Program-made: the position numbers and the translations under genes
Notes under the pieces: generated by a model
Told to the model about the DNA's origin: nothing
The model's input: only the letters and a program-made list of their open reading frames with translations
Database searches by the model: none
NCBI GenBank assembly: GCA_032719365.1
Contig: CM064871.1
Span: 26,881,566-26,945,565, forward strand
DNA: 64,000 nt
Reading direction: 5' to 3'
DNA from: Prinsepia uniflora
Taxonomy: Eukaryota; Streptophyta; Magnoliopsida; Rosales; Rosaceae
Shown: in pieces, positions 33,604-46,494 of the stretch
Position numbering within the stretch: position 1 is the first letter of the stretch
Layout of the letters: each line of letters starts with the position of its first letter

Positions 33604-36600
33604 AGTGGTGTGCGTGTGCAGGATGTGATGTCTCTACATGGAATCAGCCCGTCATCAACCTGAGATCCTTTTGGGCAGGGTTTTCTTGTGTGTTAGCGGT
33701 TGGAAACCGTAGAGTGTTGGTGGATTAAGGTTGGATATGACGACTTCTTGAAGTCAAGACCATTAAACTGTTAGGTTGGGGGTTGTGTTGTAGAGAGCAA
33801 CTGAGGTCGTGAACGCTTTAGTTGAGACTGTTGAGAATTGGGTGACGATCGAGGAACGTTCATTTCTTGTGTGGTTCGCAAGGGTTGCTATGTTTGAGGG
33901 GATGTTGAGTTCTTCCAACATGAGTAAGGGATTGATTATAACTCCTACCAAGCTAACGAGAAGAGGATGTGACTCAGTCATGATGTGCTCGTGTTTGGTG
34001 TTGACCAGATGATGAGGATTCGTCAGATTGTGTTGAGTCTTGGAGTGTGACCCGCGTGACTCAATTGTGGTATCTCAGGTTGGGATGAGTTGGATGGAAT
34101 TCCAATAGTGACAGAGTAGTTCTGGATAATGCAGTGGCGTCATGCAAATTAGTGGATCTGGGGAGCTAATGATAATTCTCTGAGACTTGAGTGACAGTTG
34201 GATGAGTATAGTAGTAGTTGAGCGGGACAGTGGGGATCTTGAATGGCTCGGTGAGTTAGATTTTTCTTGGTTACCAAAGGTACTGGTTTGGTGATAGTTT
34301 TCCTAGTGGTTGTGAGACAAGTGTTTAGTCTTATTTTGGTAAGTATACATAAGTGTGGTGCTCGGAAGTTGATCCCATAGAGCTGGGACGTACGAGCTAG
34401 TACTACGTTGGTGGTAGTTGGGTGAAATGAGACAGTTCGGTATGGTCATGGTTAGCTATTGAGTTGGATCATTTTCCAGGACACAGGGATTGATGTCCGA
34501 GTGAGTTATGGCCTCCAGGCCAAAAGGTTACGACAGAGTAGAGGACTCGAGAGTCCAGTGGTAGGACGTGACACTCAGTTGACTATTGTCACCGGTAGGA
34601 GACCAGTATTCTTTTGATAGAAACTTTGGGAGTTGGTTTCGATCAGAATAAATGCATGTCTTCTTCTGTTAATAAATATACTTCTTTCTCCAGTGAACTT
34701 CTCATCACTCTTGGAAGTATAAGTTGGCCAAGGTCGGGCCGAAGTGAGAATGATTTGGACGTGAGAAGATCACTACAGTAGTTATCAACATATATTATTG
34801 GTTGGTGAAGAAGACTTCTCGTTTTCTGCTTTTGTGCTAGTGGCATGGTTGCAATTCCTCTTGGTGTCAGAATGTCAGGATATGCATGGGTTAAAGTTGA
34901 ATGAATTGAGGAGAAGATGCTGTTGGTGTTACCTGATGTTAGTGGATGTAGTTGGATTGGTATTTACCCTCCCGAAGGATGAACTTTGATGTCATCATCT
35001 TGGATTACCCTAAGTGGACATTATCATGAGCTAAGTGGAGGAAATCCACAATCTGTATGGTAGGTGGTAACAAGCTCTATCGCTTACGATTTAATTTCCT
35101 TCTCTCTGTCTGGAGGTGTAGGAGTTGTGGATGGAGATGTAGAGGATCGTATGGCTATGGAATGAAATGGATAAGGAGTATCAATCGGAAAGAGATGAAT
35201 AGACAATGCCTCGGGTAGGATGTTTGTAGGTAACCACCAGGTTTGAGATTGGTACATCCACCAAGACATAATTGGAATTGGACACTCTTCAGGTGTTGGT
35301 CAGGTGACCAGGAGATCCAAGATAGACACTAAGTTGAAATGTATGATCTGTTTGGAATAGGATTGGACGGACAGGCTCCAGAGTTGAACCGTGATTGGCT
35401 ACCAGCCATGTTGTGCACTGGTTTGAAGGTGTTTGTATGTATTACATACGTTGTGTGAGAGAAATTATTGAACAGGCTTGAGTGGTGCCTGGTGGTGGCA
35501 TATGGTATGCACAACTTGAGCCACGTGGTGCGTGGACTGGGTTGTGGTTGTGCGTGGTGTGCGCCTGTGAGCAGGACCCGTTCAACAGTGTAGTTATAGA
35601 GTGTAGAGCAACCTGACGTTTGTACAGTGCACCTGGTGCTCTAGGTTAAGTCCGGGATGGACGTGGTATGGTAATCGGATAGGCCCCGATAGTGTTGATT
35701 TTTTTTTTGAAAATGTGGACTGGACATCGGATATTGTGCTTGTGCGTAGAGGGATCTTGTGAGGGTTTAGTGGTTGTATGAGCTTGAAGCTTAGAGCTGT
35801 GATTGGCTAGAGGAACCCTAGAGTTTGAGTGATATTATCCCTACTGGAGCAAGTATTCAATGGGGTCCAGATACACTCAGGTAGAGTGAGTTGGTGGTTA
35901 ATGTAACCATAGGACGAGTGAGGTGACAGTTGAGACTGTTCTCGAGTTAGAATCACATCGTTGGACGCTGAGTAAGACGAGGTTTGGTACGAGGTACCTT
36001 AGTAGGACTCTAGAGTGAGTTGAGGTTTTGATGGTGACTCGAGTAGTGACACTGGAGCCGTGAGTACCAGCTAAGCACGACACTGTGTCGCGAGCATGGC
36101 TTACGGTTAGGAGACCGTCTAGTGAGGCGGAGGATTTGAGACTTGAGATCTCTCAATGAGAGCAAGATGTCAGCTTGGGTTGTCAGGCTGGTAGCTGAAA
36201 GGTGTCAGCTTGATTTAGTAAGATTGTCGGCTTGATTTATCAACTGAGCGGGACAGTAAGTGAACTTGTTAGCTTGGTATCTATGTAGGCGACAGGTGAG
36301 ATCGACAACTGTCTATGTCTCGAGTGAAACTAGCAAGCAGATGTTGGAATTTGAGGTTTGAGACTTACGAGTTGATGTGTGGATCCTCGAGATTTGAAAA
36401 TCGAGACTTGGTTTGTGAGGGTTGAGTCAAAGCTTTGGAAGCTTTGGTGACGGTTGGTCATGAGGTTGTTAGATATGAACACATAGGACTGAGCTGAGCT
36501 TCAACATTGACTGTTGGATTGTGGTGAACGTTGGGTGACGTTTGGGTACAGACGAGTACAACGGTTAGTAGTTGGACGCGCACGTTTACACGGGAGTGCC

Positions 36601-36692
36601 CAGAGTTGGAGGTAGAATTGGATTTCCACAGTTTGGATGTGGATCTAGGTCAGTTTGAATTTCGAGGAAGAAATTCTTTAAGGAAGGAAGGT
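33604..36692 (+). mobile_element. Internal domain of element C, non-coding
   Basis: A 3.1-kb G/T-rich plus strand with no long frame. It contains the shared block GATGAACTTTGATGTCATCA at 34978-34998. It ends with the palindrome GAATTTC/GAAATTC (about 36656-36675) and the purine tract AAGGAAGGAAG before the 3' LTR. Confidence 0.82.
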
Positions 36693-38999
36693 TGAGAGAC
36701 TGAGGGTGGCTGAGAGACCAGGAGACTGCGAGGAACCAGGCAGGATCACCGTGGATGGCGGAGGAACACCTAGAACCCAGGTAACCCGAACACCCAATTT
36801 TGATCCAAAAATGGAGAACCTGATTTGGACGTTTGTTGACAATTTGGGTTGATCCTAATGTGTTCTAGGGACCAAGACGACTCAGTAGGAATCGATTTCG
36901 AAGGAAGTGATGGCTAGAGTCAACGAGAAACCGAAGGGGAAGTTCACATCCACTATTCATCGATTCAAAGTGAGTTTCTAGTCCGTTTTTCCTATTTTTA
37001 ATTAGATAGAGAAGTTCCTGAGGATTAGAGGAGCAGTTAAGAAGAAACGAAGATGAATTTGGACTTGATATGAGGGATTTGGAATCGGGTCGGGTCGCGA
37101 GTCTAGGCGACCTGTTACAGGTATCTAGCGAGAGGTTGAAGATGATGATGTCATTTCCTGTTAAAGGTAAGGCTAGGTGGCCCAGTCACGGATCGACCCG
37201 TGTCATTATCAGTGCCTAGTCAGCACTGACATGTTAGTGATGTGGACCAATCAGATTGTGCCACGTGGACCAACCAGCTACTATCACGTGGCGCCTGGCA
37301 GATCTGACACGTGTCACGATGACTTCATGCTGATGTCAGCGATGTAGTCAGCGATGTCGTCAGCGTTGACTTTGCAGATGTCAGTAGTTGACTTTTGGCT
37401 TGCATTGACCGTATCTTTGACCCACGCATGGGGGCGCATGGACCTGAATTTCGAGGTGGGACCAGTACTATTTTCAAGGTTTTGACGATCTGGATTCAGT
37501 GGTAGTGGTTTCGGATCGATCGGAGATCGTTAGGTTGGTCAAATTGAGGTTTTTAGCCTAGAAGAACGTGTTCTGGACTCGTTGACTTTTTCGGGAGTTT
37601 TGGGGGTTTGTGATTAGGACTTGTATAGATGGTTAGTGACCTTTGAGTGTGATTTGGATAGGTCCAGATGACGTGGAGAGGTTGGATTAGCCTGGAGAGG
37701 CTCATGGCACGATTATCGTGGCGCAGGAATGACGGTCTATGAGTGGACATTACTTTCTAAATATGATGCATGCATAACTATTTTATATGTTTTAAATACA
37801 TTATTTGAGATGTCTTGAGTGCATATGTTTGTGGGGTTTTGGTAATTTCGTATAAATGTGGTATTGCACGTATTTTGAGGATTTATGGGTTGTGTTATAC
37901 TTTGGGATTTTGGAAATTTCATTTTGGGCTTGAGGCCCCGTTGATTTATAAAATATCGGGTCGGGGGCCTAGTTGGTTTGTGGTATCGGGCATAAGGCCC
38001 AGTTGGTTATGATATTGGGCATGAGTCCCAATTGTGGTTTATGAAATGTGATTTCGGGCTTGAGACCCTAATGACATTTGAATTTGGATTTGGATTTGAA
38101 ATTGGACTGAGTCCCTAATTAGATTTGGAAATTATACCTCGGGTTGAGACCCTTTTGAAATGCTTAAACTGGATTTGAGGTATAAATGGTTTTAAGATGG
38201 TTTTCCACTAGTTGGATTTCGGTTTTTAAACATACCATCATATGTGTGGATTTTCTCTCTAGGTGTCAGGGACACTGGAGTAGTCACAAAGCATTGCCTG
38301 AGAGGGACCACTCTACGTGAAAGACGGTAAAGAGGCTCATGACTAGGATTTCTAGAGGTTAAAAGCTCCCCTCAATGAGGGTCATTGACTTGGGTGGACC
38401 TTGGGGAGACTCGGACTTGAGACCGAGGCGCACGCGTAGCCTTAGACAGTGACAATTTGGATTAGGAATCTAGGATGCCACAGATGGATTAAATATGTTT
38501 TTATTGGACTGGTTATACGGTATTTAGCAGATTTGGCCAGAGACCCACATGTTTCAGTTTCAGGGCATATACCCTTTATGTTTTACTAGTTTTGGGCTGA
38601 GACCCTACTGTGGATACGGTACTAATTTGAGAAACATTTTTCTCTAATTATGGCTTGAACAGCCTTATGATTTGGTTTAATGAACGTGTTTGGAATAATT
38701 GGTTTTCAGATGCATGCATGCTTTTTAGTGAAGGGTATAAATGTCTTTTCTTAAATGTGTTTTATTAAACTATTTATTTTCGTCCACTCACTGCTTTTTC
38801 TGTTTTTAATATCTTTCAAGTTGATCGCGAATGCGAGCTGTAAAGAGACCGAGACATCACATGCCTCCACAGATCTTGGCACCCTCTGGAAGCCCCTAGA
38901 GGGTCAAAGCTTGAGTTATCCCTTTTCTGGCACCTGGTGTCAAACGGGAGCATGACACATCCCACTTTAATCCCGGGGAGATTGGGATTGGTCGTGTCA
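36693..38999 (+). mobile_element. 5'-truncated 3' LTR of element C
   Basis: It begins TGAGAGACTGAGGGTGG immediately after the purine tract. The matching point in the 5' LTR is about 31079, so the first 489 bp of the LTR are missing with the break exactly at the tract/LTR junction. The rest is normal: TGAC block 37140-37400, GGGCTTGAG palindromes 37920-38160, GTCCACTCAC (38782), end GTCGTGTCA at 38999. Confidence 0.88.
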
Positions 39000-39004
39000 A
39001 AGGT
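39000..39004. repeat. TSD AAGGT (right)
   Basis: Pairs with 30585-30589. Confidence 0.92.
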
Positions 39005-40396
39005 CGCAGCCAAAGTCAAGCTGAGGCTCATGATTACAAGACCAACTGTTGAGGCCGATAGGCCTCCAGTTTTAGATGATGTGAATTCGGCGATGGGGGA
39101 ACTGCTGCAGCATTTCTTCGCAACTCCCCTTGTATCGGCCAACTCAAAGAAAGTTGAGAAATCCGCCCTTGATGGTAAAGGAGGTTCATTGATGGTCAGT
39201 GATGTTGATGAGGTGTCCCAGTAGCGGCGGAGGATGGTGGCTATGGCTAGGCTCAGGAAGAAAAGTAAGTTGGCTGAGAGGCAAGAAGTGAAGAAGGTCG
39301 ATGAGCTAGAGGAGAGGGCCTTGAAGAACAAGCAGGCTGAAGTGGAGACCCATGTGCTGGCAGGGAAATAATCGTTCCTGGTTAGTCGTCCTTTTTGGCA
39401 GGCTAAAAGGTCCAAAAGAAGTTGAAGAGGCTGACGCTGGACTTGTCCTTCAAGTCCTTCTTTGTCTATGCCAACGGGGAGCCAGACCTCATCAGGACGC
39501 ATGAGTTGGATGACAGCTAGATGCAGCTCACCACGACCTTTCACCCTTCACAATTGGACTTCATGAACACGGTGGTTCAAGGGGTGTATGAGTTGGGTGA
39601 GATCACTGAGCTCAATCTGAGGGACTTCCCAGACCGATGTGATAAGAAGATGCGTCTCGGGGCCCATGTAAGTGTTTCACCCACTTGTTTTGTTGCTTTG
39701 TTGTAATTTTGAAGTGTGTCTAACTCGACCTGTGTGTTTTGTAGTTTCTTGGTAAGGTCTTCTCTAGACCTTCCGCCATGCGAGCAATGTGAAGCAGCAA
39801 GCCTTGAACAAGAAGATGGACCTAGCGGGCAGAGACTATACGCTGACCGACAATCAAAGGCTCTTCAATCAAGTACTAGAGGCCAGGGGAGAGCTGAACT
39901 CAAGGTTAAGGCATTGAAGCGGAAGGTTTCTGCCCATGCCGAGGAGGTTAAGTTGAAGGGCAAGGAGTTTGAGGAATCTAAGGCCTGAAAGGGTGAGCTG
40001 GAGTCGGCCAATGCCAAGATGGGCGAGCAACTGATCTCAGCCAAGAGGATCGATATTGAAGAGTTCAAGGCCTCCAAGGAGCACAAGAAGGCCTTCATGA
40101 AGTTTGGGGCATCCTTGGAGGATAATTTCTATAAAAAGCTCCTACTATCAAATACCGGGGTGTCGATTGCCTTTCTATGGTTGAAGTTCCCTCGTAGAGT
40201 GGAGGATTACCTAGACGAGATAGGGAATCCTCTACCTAATGATGATAAGGAGCTAGACTCCGATGAGATGGTCAAGAACCAAGAGGCCGAGCAAGAAAAA
40301 GGGCATTAGGCCAAAGGAGAGGACCGGGGGGATGAGGCCAAAGAGATGGAGGCCGAGGGTCAAGAAGCAAGCGGAGGGAAACAATCAGTAGGATAG
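39005..40396 (+). pseudogene. Antisense extra ORF of the Tat-like element, C-terminal part (decayed)
   Basis: It continues the frame cut at 30589. The first exon has MITRPTVEADRPPVLDD, then a Lys/Glu-rich helix LAERQEVKKVDELEERALK. After frame shifts come TTFHPSQLDFMNTVV and ELNLRDFPDRCDKKMRLG. A GT-AG intron (39668-39744) precedes NVKQQALNKKMDLAG, and the tail is heptad-like (SANAKMGEQLISAKR, EEFKASKEHKKAF) with an acidic end up to a stop near 40308; Glu-rich codons follow to about 40396. Several stops (39222, 39369, 39517, 39986) show it is dead. Long coiled-coil tails are typical of extra-ORF proteins of Tat-type elements. I cannot assign a biochemical role. Confidence 0.55.
39668..39744 (+). 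other. Putative 77-bp GT-AG intron in the antisense ORF
   Basis: Donor CAT|GTAAGTGTT, T-rich body, acceptor TGTTTTGTAG. Coding character resumes after it. Confidence 0.6.
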
Positions 40397-40869
40397 CGAT
40401 GTTATTTTTATGGGAAACGTCCCAGGTTTTGTAATTCAGCCTTGAGCCAAAGTGTAATTGAACCCTTTTCATTAATGAATAGTTTTTTCTTAAAAAATAT
40501 GTGCCAAGTGTTTGTTTATCGGTTCAGTGTGAATATGTGTTTGGGCTAGTTATCGGTCCGATCAGGATGACTGAGGTTGATTAAAAGTTCAAATAACCTT
40601 ACATAACCCAAGTGTTTAGGCTAAAACTAAATTGGAATTTGGCATAGAAGTATTGTGTGACTGAAAACGCAGGCTGATTAGGGAAGTGGTGATTGATTTG
40701 TGGAAGAGGTGTTGACCGATCGTGATTTCCTAAGTTGGACCTGGGTGTAGGCTGAGGATAGGTACCTTGGAATGTTGTTTTCGATCGTGGGCCAATGGAG
40801 ACAAAGTACTTGGAGGGTGCTCGGCTATGTTAAGCCGAGTGTCTGAGACTTGGAAAAATTTTAAAAGTA
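40397..40869. mobile_element. Spacer between antisense ORF and integrase remnant
   Basis: AT-rich, about 470 bp, with no coding character on either strand. It separates the convergent ends of the plus-strand extra ORF and the minus-strand pol, as expected for one element. Confidence 0.45.
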
Positions 40870-41620
40870 ATAGATGCACCAAGTGTTAAATTTTTCATTC
40901 ATTAAGATATGTCGGGGATGCTAGGAATGAATACAAAAGTTTGTCCATGGGCCTATCACCTTGCGGTGTTTTAACATTGGTTTATCGATAGTAGTACTTG
41001 AGGTGGTCTACAATCCATGGGTGTAGGGGCCTTCTTGGCAGACTCTTGATACGGTGTAGGGGCCTTCCCAAGTTGGAGTGAAAGTCCCAGTTGATCTTTC
41101 CTTAGTGACAAGGTTGACCTTTCGGCGAACGGTGTCCCCCACTTTGAAACTTCGATGGCAAACCCGGGAGACGTAGGATCTGGCAACTTATTGTTTGTAG
41201 GCCTTGTTCTTCAGGATGGCCTATTCACGTCATTCCTTCAGGAGGTCAAGGTTGAGTGCGACTTGCTAATTGTTGAAGTCAAGGATGTAGGAGATGACCC
41301 GGTAGGATGTTTCTCTGAATTCCACTAGGACGACGGCCTCCATGCCAAATGTCAAGGTGAAAGGGGTCTTGTTGGTGGCAGTTATGTAAGAGGTTCAGTG
41401 AGACCACATGACGTCGTTAATGCTGTTTGCCCATTTTCCTTTGTCCTCGTCCAGGCGCTTCTTCCAGTTGAATTTGATGTTCTTGTTGACTACTTTGTCC
41501 TATCCATTGGATTGAGGGTGAGCCGGAGATGTTAAGAATAATTTGATGCAATAGTTGTGGCAGAATTCCCTGAAGCGATTACAGTAGAATTTCTTCCCAT
41601 TATTTTTTATGATGGTGAGT
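40870..41620 (-). pseudogene. Ty3/gypsy (Tat-type) integrase, C-terminal part, decayed
   Basis: Read on the minus strand from 41619: LTIIKNNGKKF, FREFCHNYCIKLFLTSPAHP, QSNG, KRLDEDKGKWANSINDVMWS, NKTPFTLTFGMEAVV, LNLDLLKE, RSFKVGDTVRRKVN and WEGPYTVSRV. This is the second half of a gypsy integrase catalytic core plus the C-terminal domain that binds DNA. The second catalytic Asp (SDNG in active enzymes) is KNNG here and the catalytic Glu position reads DK, so it is inactive. Several stops are present. The first half of the core lies at 56757-57250; element D was inserted between codons Leu and Thr. Confidence 0.85.
41616..41620. repeat. TSD TGAGT (left)
   Basis: Matches 56752-56756. Excision rejoins the integrase text HFGTPL with TIIKNNG. 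Confidence 0.94.
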
Positions 41621-44600
41621 TGACAGGACCAGCCCCAAATCCCTAGGGATTAGCGTGGGACGTGCCTCCTCCCATCTAACACGAAGTGTCAGACCAAGGG
41701 TACTTTCGTACTTAGCCTCGCCAAGACTATCAGAGGGCGCCAGGATCCGAAGGAGGAATGTGATGTCTCTTCCCTGCTACACACTGCATCCGCGATCAAC
41801 CTCAAAGGCTTTCAAAATACAAAAGTTGTGAGTGGACAAAACAATTATTTTATAAAAACATTTCATAAAAAGACCTTTATGCCCTTCATTTAAAACATAT
41901 GCATGCATTCGAAAACCATTTCTCAAACAAGGAACACTGGGCCCTGCCCAAAATCATCTCAAAGTACCTGGGACCTCAGCCCAAACCAAAACACATAGGA
42001 ACTCGTCCCAAATCCAGCTCATATGGGTCTCAGCCAAAAAACAATATGCGTGGGTCTCAGCCCAGTGCCGTCTCAGTGAAAACTCGTACACATAACATAT
42101 CTACATATATAACCCTTCCTAGGCACTTCCAAGAAGCTGCCAACTCTACGAACACAGCCACTAGGGAACTCATCCCCGATATATGTCACAATTTCTCTAT
42201 ATATATAAGTATGCATACTACTCGGGATCTCACTCTGAGTCTTCTCCCAGAAATTCTCCATCTAGGAGGCTCTGTCATCAGATCCAGTCCGAGCATCTCT
42301 CCAGATCAGGTCCGGAACCACATCATAACGCCCACTCCTAGAATGGGATCCCTATGAGGATACCCACTCTGGTCTGTGGATCGTGACTCTCCAAGACGAC
42401 GTCTAGAGGAGACAATTCAATACGCTTATAAGGAGGGTATATAAATACTAATATACAAAACCATATATGGGAATCACGCCCGATAACACGCGTGAACTGG
42501 GCCTCCAGCCCAAACATAGGACTCAACAGGGTCTCTAGCCCGATTTCAAAATATCTGGGCATCGAGCCCGAACTCGTAAAGCAATGGAGCATCAAGCGCG
42601 ATATCTCAAGGTCAGTCACGATCCTGATCATAGTGATGCGTGCAACCATCAATCCACGACCGCTCTCGATCCCGGTATGTCGCCGTGAACATATCATTGT
42701 AGCGATCATCTCGAGACCATGGTGCACACATCGCCGATCGATCTCCGATACCGTCAGCACTCCGAAGTCAAGCCTCCAGTGGCTGCTCGACAACGGGACG
42801 TGCATCGTGACCTCTCCGGAAGAAATGCATCTGAATCTGGAGGCGAGCGTCATGTCATACGTCACCGTGCACACAGCACCCGTCGCGACCACGACTCAGA
42901 CCTGTAGGTCATCAATAGGGTCTCATGTCTGAGTCAAAACCAAATCCAAATGGGTCTCATGCCCGATTTTACCTTTTTAAAACCCTTTCATTAAAACCGA
43001 AAGCATAAGCGCGTATAAGCACATATAAAACTGAAAACCTCGAAGAACGTGCCCATACGTAAATCCACACACAAAATGCACTCAAGGCCTCCCAAAACAC
43101 ATATTAAAACACATATAAAATATTTATGCATGCATCGATTTCAGAAAGAAAGTCCACTCACAAACCGTCCGCGCTGCCGCCTCGATACGTGCGCCGTACG
43201 CCTTGCCGGGTCAACCGTCGTCTCTGGGGTTCCCAAATCTGTCCAAATTACTTTAGAGGGTTACTAATTACTTAATTAACCCCTCACTAAAGCCCCCTAA
43301 ATTTTTGGGATTATTAACTATTTTTAAACGCGCACTGAATCCTTCGGACAATCTGAACTATATCGAGACGATGTCCGATCGACTCGAAACCAGTCCCAAA
43401 ATGTTCGTTACATCGAATAGATGATTTCACATGTTGAAAGCTTGCCAAAAAGCCTCACCACGCGCCATCCCACGCCACTGGATGGCTCTGCGCGTGGGCC
43501 TCACGCGCCACTGCACATAGTCATCCCCTACCTTCAGCCGACCGGTCCGGTTCTTTTCCTGCAACTTGGACCGGCGTGACCGGTCCAGTCCCCTACTTTG
43601 TTCAATTTTCATCCTTTCTCTTCCTAATCAATCCTATCCTTCCTATTTTGATCTAATGAACTTAAACCTATGAATCAAATCGCCTAAAACCTACAAAACT
43701 ACCTCGGTTCAACTTCCCTTCCAAGGTTCAGTTTTCCAAAATCTCCCCAGGGCTGCACATCCATGAACCACCCTTCAAAATCATCCTAAAACGTCCCTAG
43801 CAACCTAACAAACCCAATAAAAACACCTAAAACCGTACTTAACGTCAAAGTTTAAAATTGGGAGGAATCGAGTAAAATGGCTTACCGTGCTCGAGTTGCC
43901 ACCGCCGTCCACGGCGGCGTTGTCCTGGCTGGCCACCATATCCTCCAGTCCTCACTTCATTCTATTGAGTCTCACAAATGATCATAGGAATTAAGGGTTT
44001 GGATTGGGGTGGATATTTGATCGGGTTTGATGGATGGGTAATGATCGAACACAAAGGGAAATGATGGATATGCATGACCGTGTTTGGGCTGGGCAATGGA
44101 TGGGTGACACTTTTCACTCATCCATTAGGCCTGCCCAAAAATATCTGGGCCCCACTTGCTGCCAAATGACTTCCATCTCGAAAAACGTGCAATAGTACGT
44201 TCGAACCTCCGTGAACTATAACTTCTCCGTCGAATTTCCGAATTCGACGTGCCGCCTTCGACGGATTCGTATCATCCCGATTTAGGTAATGGTCCTCGGC
44301 TCTCGGCCATCGGACCTCCCGGGTCATAAGTCAACTGTTGGCCCTTTTTTAACTAAATTACCAAAATACCCCCGAACTTCCTAACGTCATAACTTCTTCC
44401 TCGAATGTTAGAATCGGATGTGCCACTTGTCTTTGAACTTGTGACGTCCTGGACTACGTCACAGTCATCGGCCAAAGTCCATTTGACCGCTTAAACGAAA
44501 AGTTAACATTTTACCCATTTTAGGGGAAAAATCGTCATTTTGCCCCGAATGTCAGTTAATCCTCGTAAAATCACCGATTAACCTTGCTAATCCATCATTA

Positions 44601-44640
44601 AGTCTTAATTAATTCCGATAATTCGGGATGGGTAGTTACA
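41621..44640 (-). mobile_element. 3' LTR of element D
   Basis: Plus-strand text TGACAGGACC to GGGTAGTTACA, so it reads TGTAACTACCC to GGTCCTGTCA, 3020 bp. The terminal hairpin is near 41676-41696. GTTGTGAGTGGAC (41825) and GTCCACTCACA (43151) mark the 12-bp inverted repeat. The CGCG hairpin is near 43490. Palindromes GGGTCTCATGCCC and GGGCCTCCAGCCC lie at 42470-42610 and 42910-42970. Confidence 0.92.
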
Positions 44641-44680
44641 ATCTTTCCCCTTCAAGAATTTCGTCCTCGAAATTCAAAGT
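44641..44680 (-). other. Polypurine tract and hairpin of element D
   Basis: ATCTTTCCCCTTC on the plus strand is the tract. GAATTTCGTCCTCGAAATTC beside it is a palindrome, the counterpart of the AATTTCG/CGAAATT hairpin in the other copies. Confidence 0.8.
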
Positions 44681-46494
44681 GACCTAGTTCCACAACTAAA
44701 CTTTGGAACTTCAATTGTGTCCCTGCACACGGTAACTCTCGTACACAAGTACATGTCCATCACTACGCCATACTCGTCGGTACGCACTGCCACCGAAGCT
44801 CTAAAAGCTCAAAATCAATTTCCGCTACACATTCTGATCTCGACTCACTCTCAAGTCCTCGTACCGTATCATAACATCACTTAGCGACCTCTGTCGACCA
44901 CTAGACTCAGCTCGAGTCCCAACCATTGTACTACTCATCTTGTCGGCACACAAATCGACGCCTCACCTATCCGGGGTGTATACGGAACTCCAATCGAATA
45001 CTTGTCTCAGCAGAAAACACAAACAGGCACTCGGGTTCCTCTGTCGTGCGGGCCATGAGCTCTAGGCTCACTAAATCTCTAAACCCTCTCTGTAAACTAT
45101 GCTCAAGCACACAGCATTCGATGTCCGATCACTATACCAATATGTTGGAACACATCCGATCATAGTACTCATCGGTACGATGTTCAATCTTACGTCACGA
45201 GCCATCCTCAATCCAACACAATCTCTATTCTCAAATCCATCTCGAGGCATCAGCTATTCATCTCTTCTTAATCGATACCTATGTATCATCCTCATCTCAC
45301 CTTTATTCCTACTTCCAAACTCTGTCATTTTACTAACTATACTAAGGGATCCTTAGAAGTTCTCCTCTACTCCTAGCTTAGCATAATCAGCAAGGCAATT
45401 CATTCCAATGACGACCAAGCCACGGTCCAAATGCCCCACGGTCGTCCCAATCACCTCCGTCAGCTCGATCATCCTCACGCTACTCGATCTTTCTCGTCTT
45501 AGGTACTCACCTGTCACATCATTGGATGTGACACTACGAATCATCTGATCTCCAAGTCAATCCCATTTGACATCACTGTCATCTCCATCCTCATCAATCC
45601 ACATGAGGAAAGTTGAAGATGATGACATCAAAGTTCATCCAAGTCAGATGTGGATGAGAATACATGTTGTACACATCAACGCCATGCAACACCAAACACT
45701 CTCTCCTTCTCAACTCATTCAACTTTGACCCACAACCGGGATGCTTGGCCCATAATTGACCTAAAGATTCAACCTTTCATCAAATTTATCACTCGAAAAC
45801 AAAAATCAAAGAAACCCGGGAATCCAGTTAAAAAAAACGTGTTTTTTCCTTGTCTTGGCTCATCCACACTTCATTGTTACATGAGAAATAATCAACCCAA
45901 AATCAAAATAAATCCGACCTTACATCAAACCGTACAAATTTGAAGTCAAATCTAAAAGCTTTGGAAAAATTTACGTTTAGAATCAAGAGAAGTTGTAACC
46001 ATGTTGGAAACATACTCAACTGTTTCTATTCCTGAGCTAGAAGTCCTTCCCGACTAAGAGTATTCTATGATGATCCTTCCTTCAGGACTAAATATTACCA
46101 TTGATTCCCTTCCGCTTCTTCCCTTACCGTTCATGTCCGTAACCTAATTCGCACGTCCTAATCCTTATGGGATCCAAATCCAGCACCTAACACTCGTACC
46201 ATCCGTCCACAACGACCTAGGGTATCTGTCACCAATCCAAGTATAGTACACACCTCGCCAAACCAGATATTGGGTATACCTCGTACTGAGCCACTCGGGA
46301 TCGTCTCCGTCCCGCTCAGTGCCCACCGAATTTGTACGACTACTGCTCTAGGGCACGTCTACCAACTCAGTCACAAACTAGGCCCTCAACTCACTCGGAC
46401 CTCATCCACGTGTCCGTAAACAATCCAATTCGCCTATCCATTTACGATCATTTATACACATCCAAAAGGATGTCAATTCATCCTAATACGATGT
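44681..46494 (-). mobile_element. Internal domain of element D, 3' portion, non-coding
   Basis: C/A-rich plus strand (G/T-rich in element sense). It holds the shared block near 45613-45640, whose minus strand reads GATGAACTTTGATGTCATCA. It is cut at 46494 by element E. Confidence 0.82.
46490..46494. repeat. TSD GATGT (left)
   Basis: Matches 53272-53276. Confidence 0.92.

Larger units (their letters stand above)
30590..38999 (+). mobile_element. LARD-like element C, full span
   Basis: An 8.4-kb plus-strand element flanked by AAGGT. It has a 5' LTR (30590 to about 33588), primer site (33592-33603), about 3.1 kb of non-coding internal DNA, a polypurine tract (to 36692) and a shortened 3' LTR (36693-38999). 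No gag or pol frame is visible. Both LTRs are aberrant (see their entries), so age from LTR divergence would be unreliable. Confidence 0.9.

Noticed and set aside
38816..39544. 242-codon minus-strand open frame
   Set aside because: It spans the junction between the element C 3' LTR and the plus-strand antisense-ORF remnant, so it is a chance frame across a recent insertion boundary.
42338..42892. 184- and 146-codon frames in the 3' LTR of element D
   Set aside because: They lie in palindrome-rich LTR sequence on both strands at once and are broken in the other LTR of the same element.
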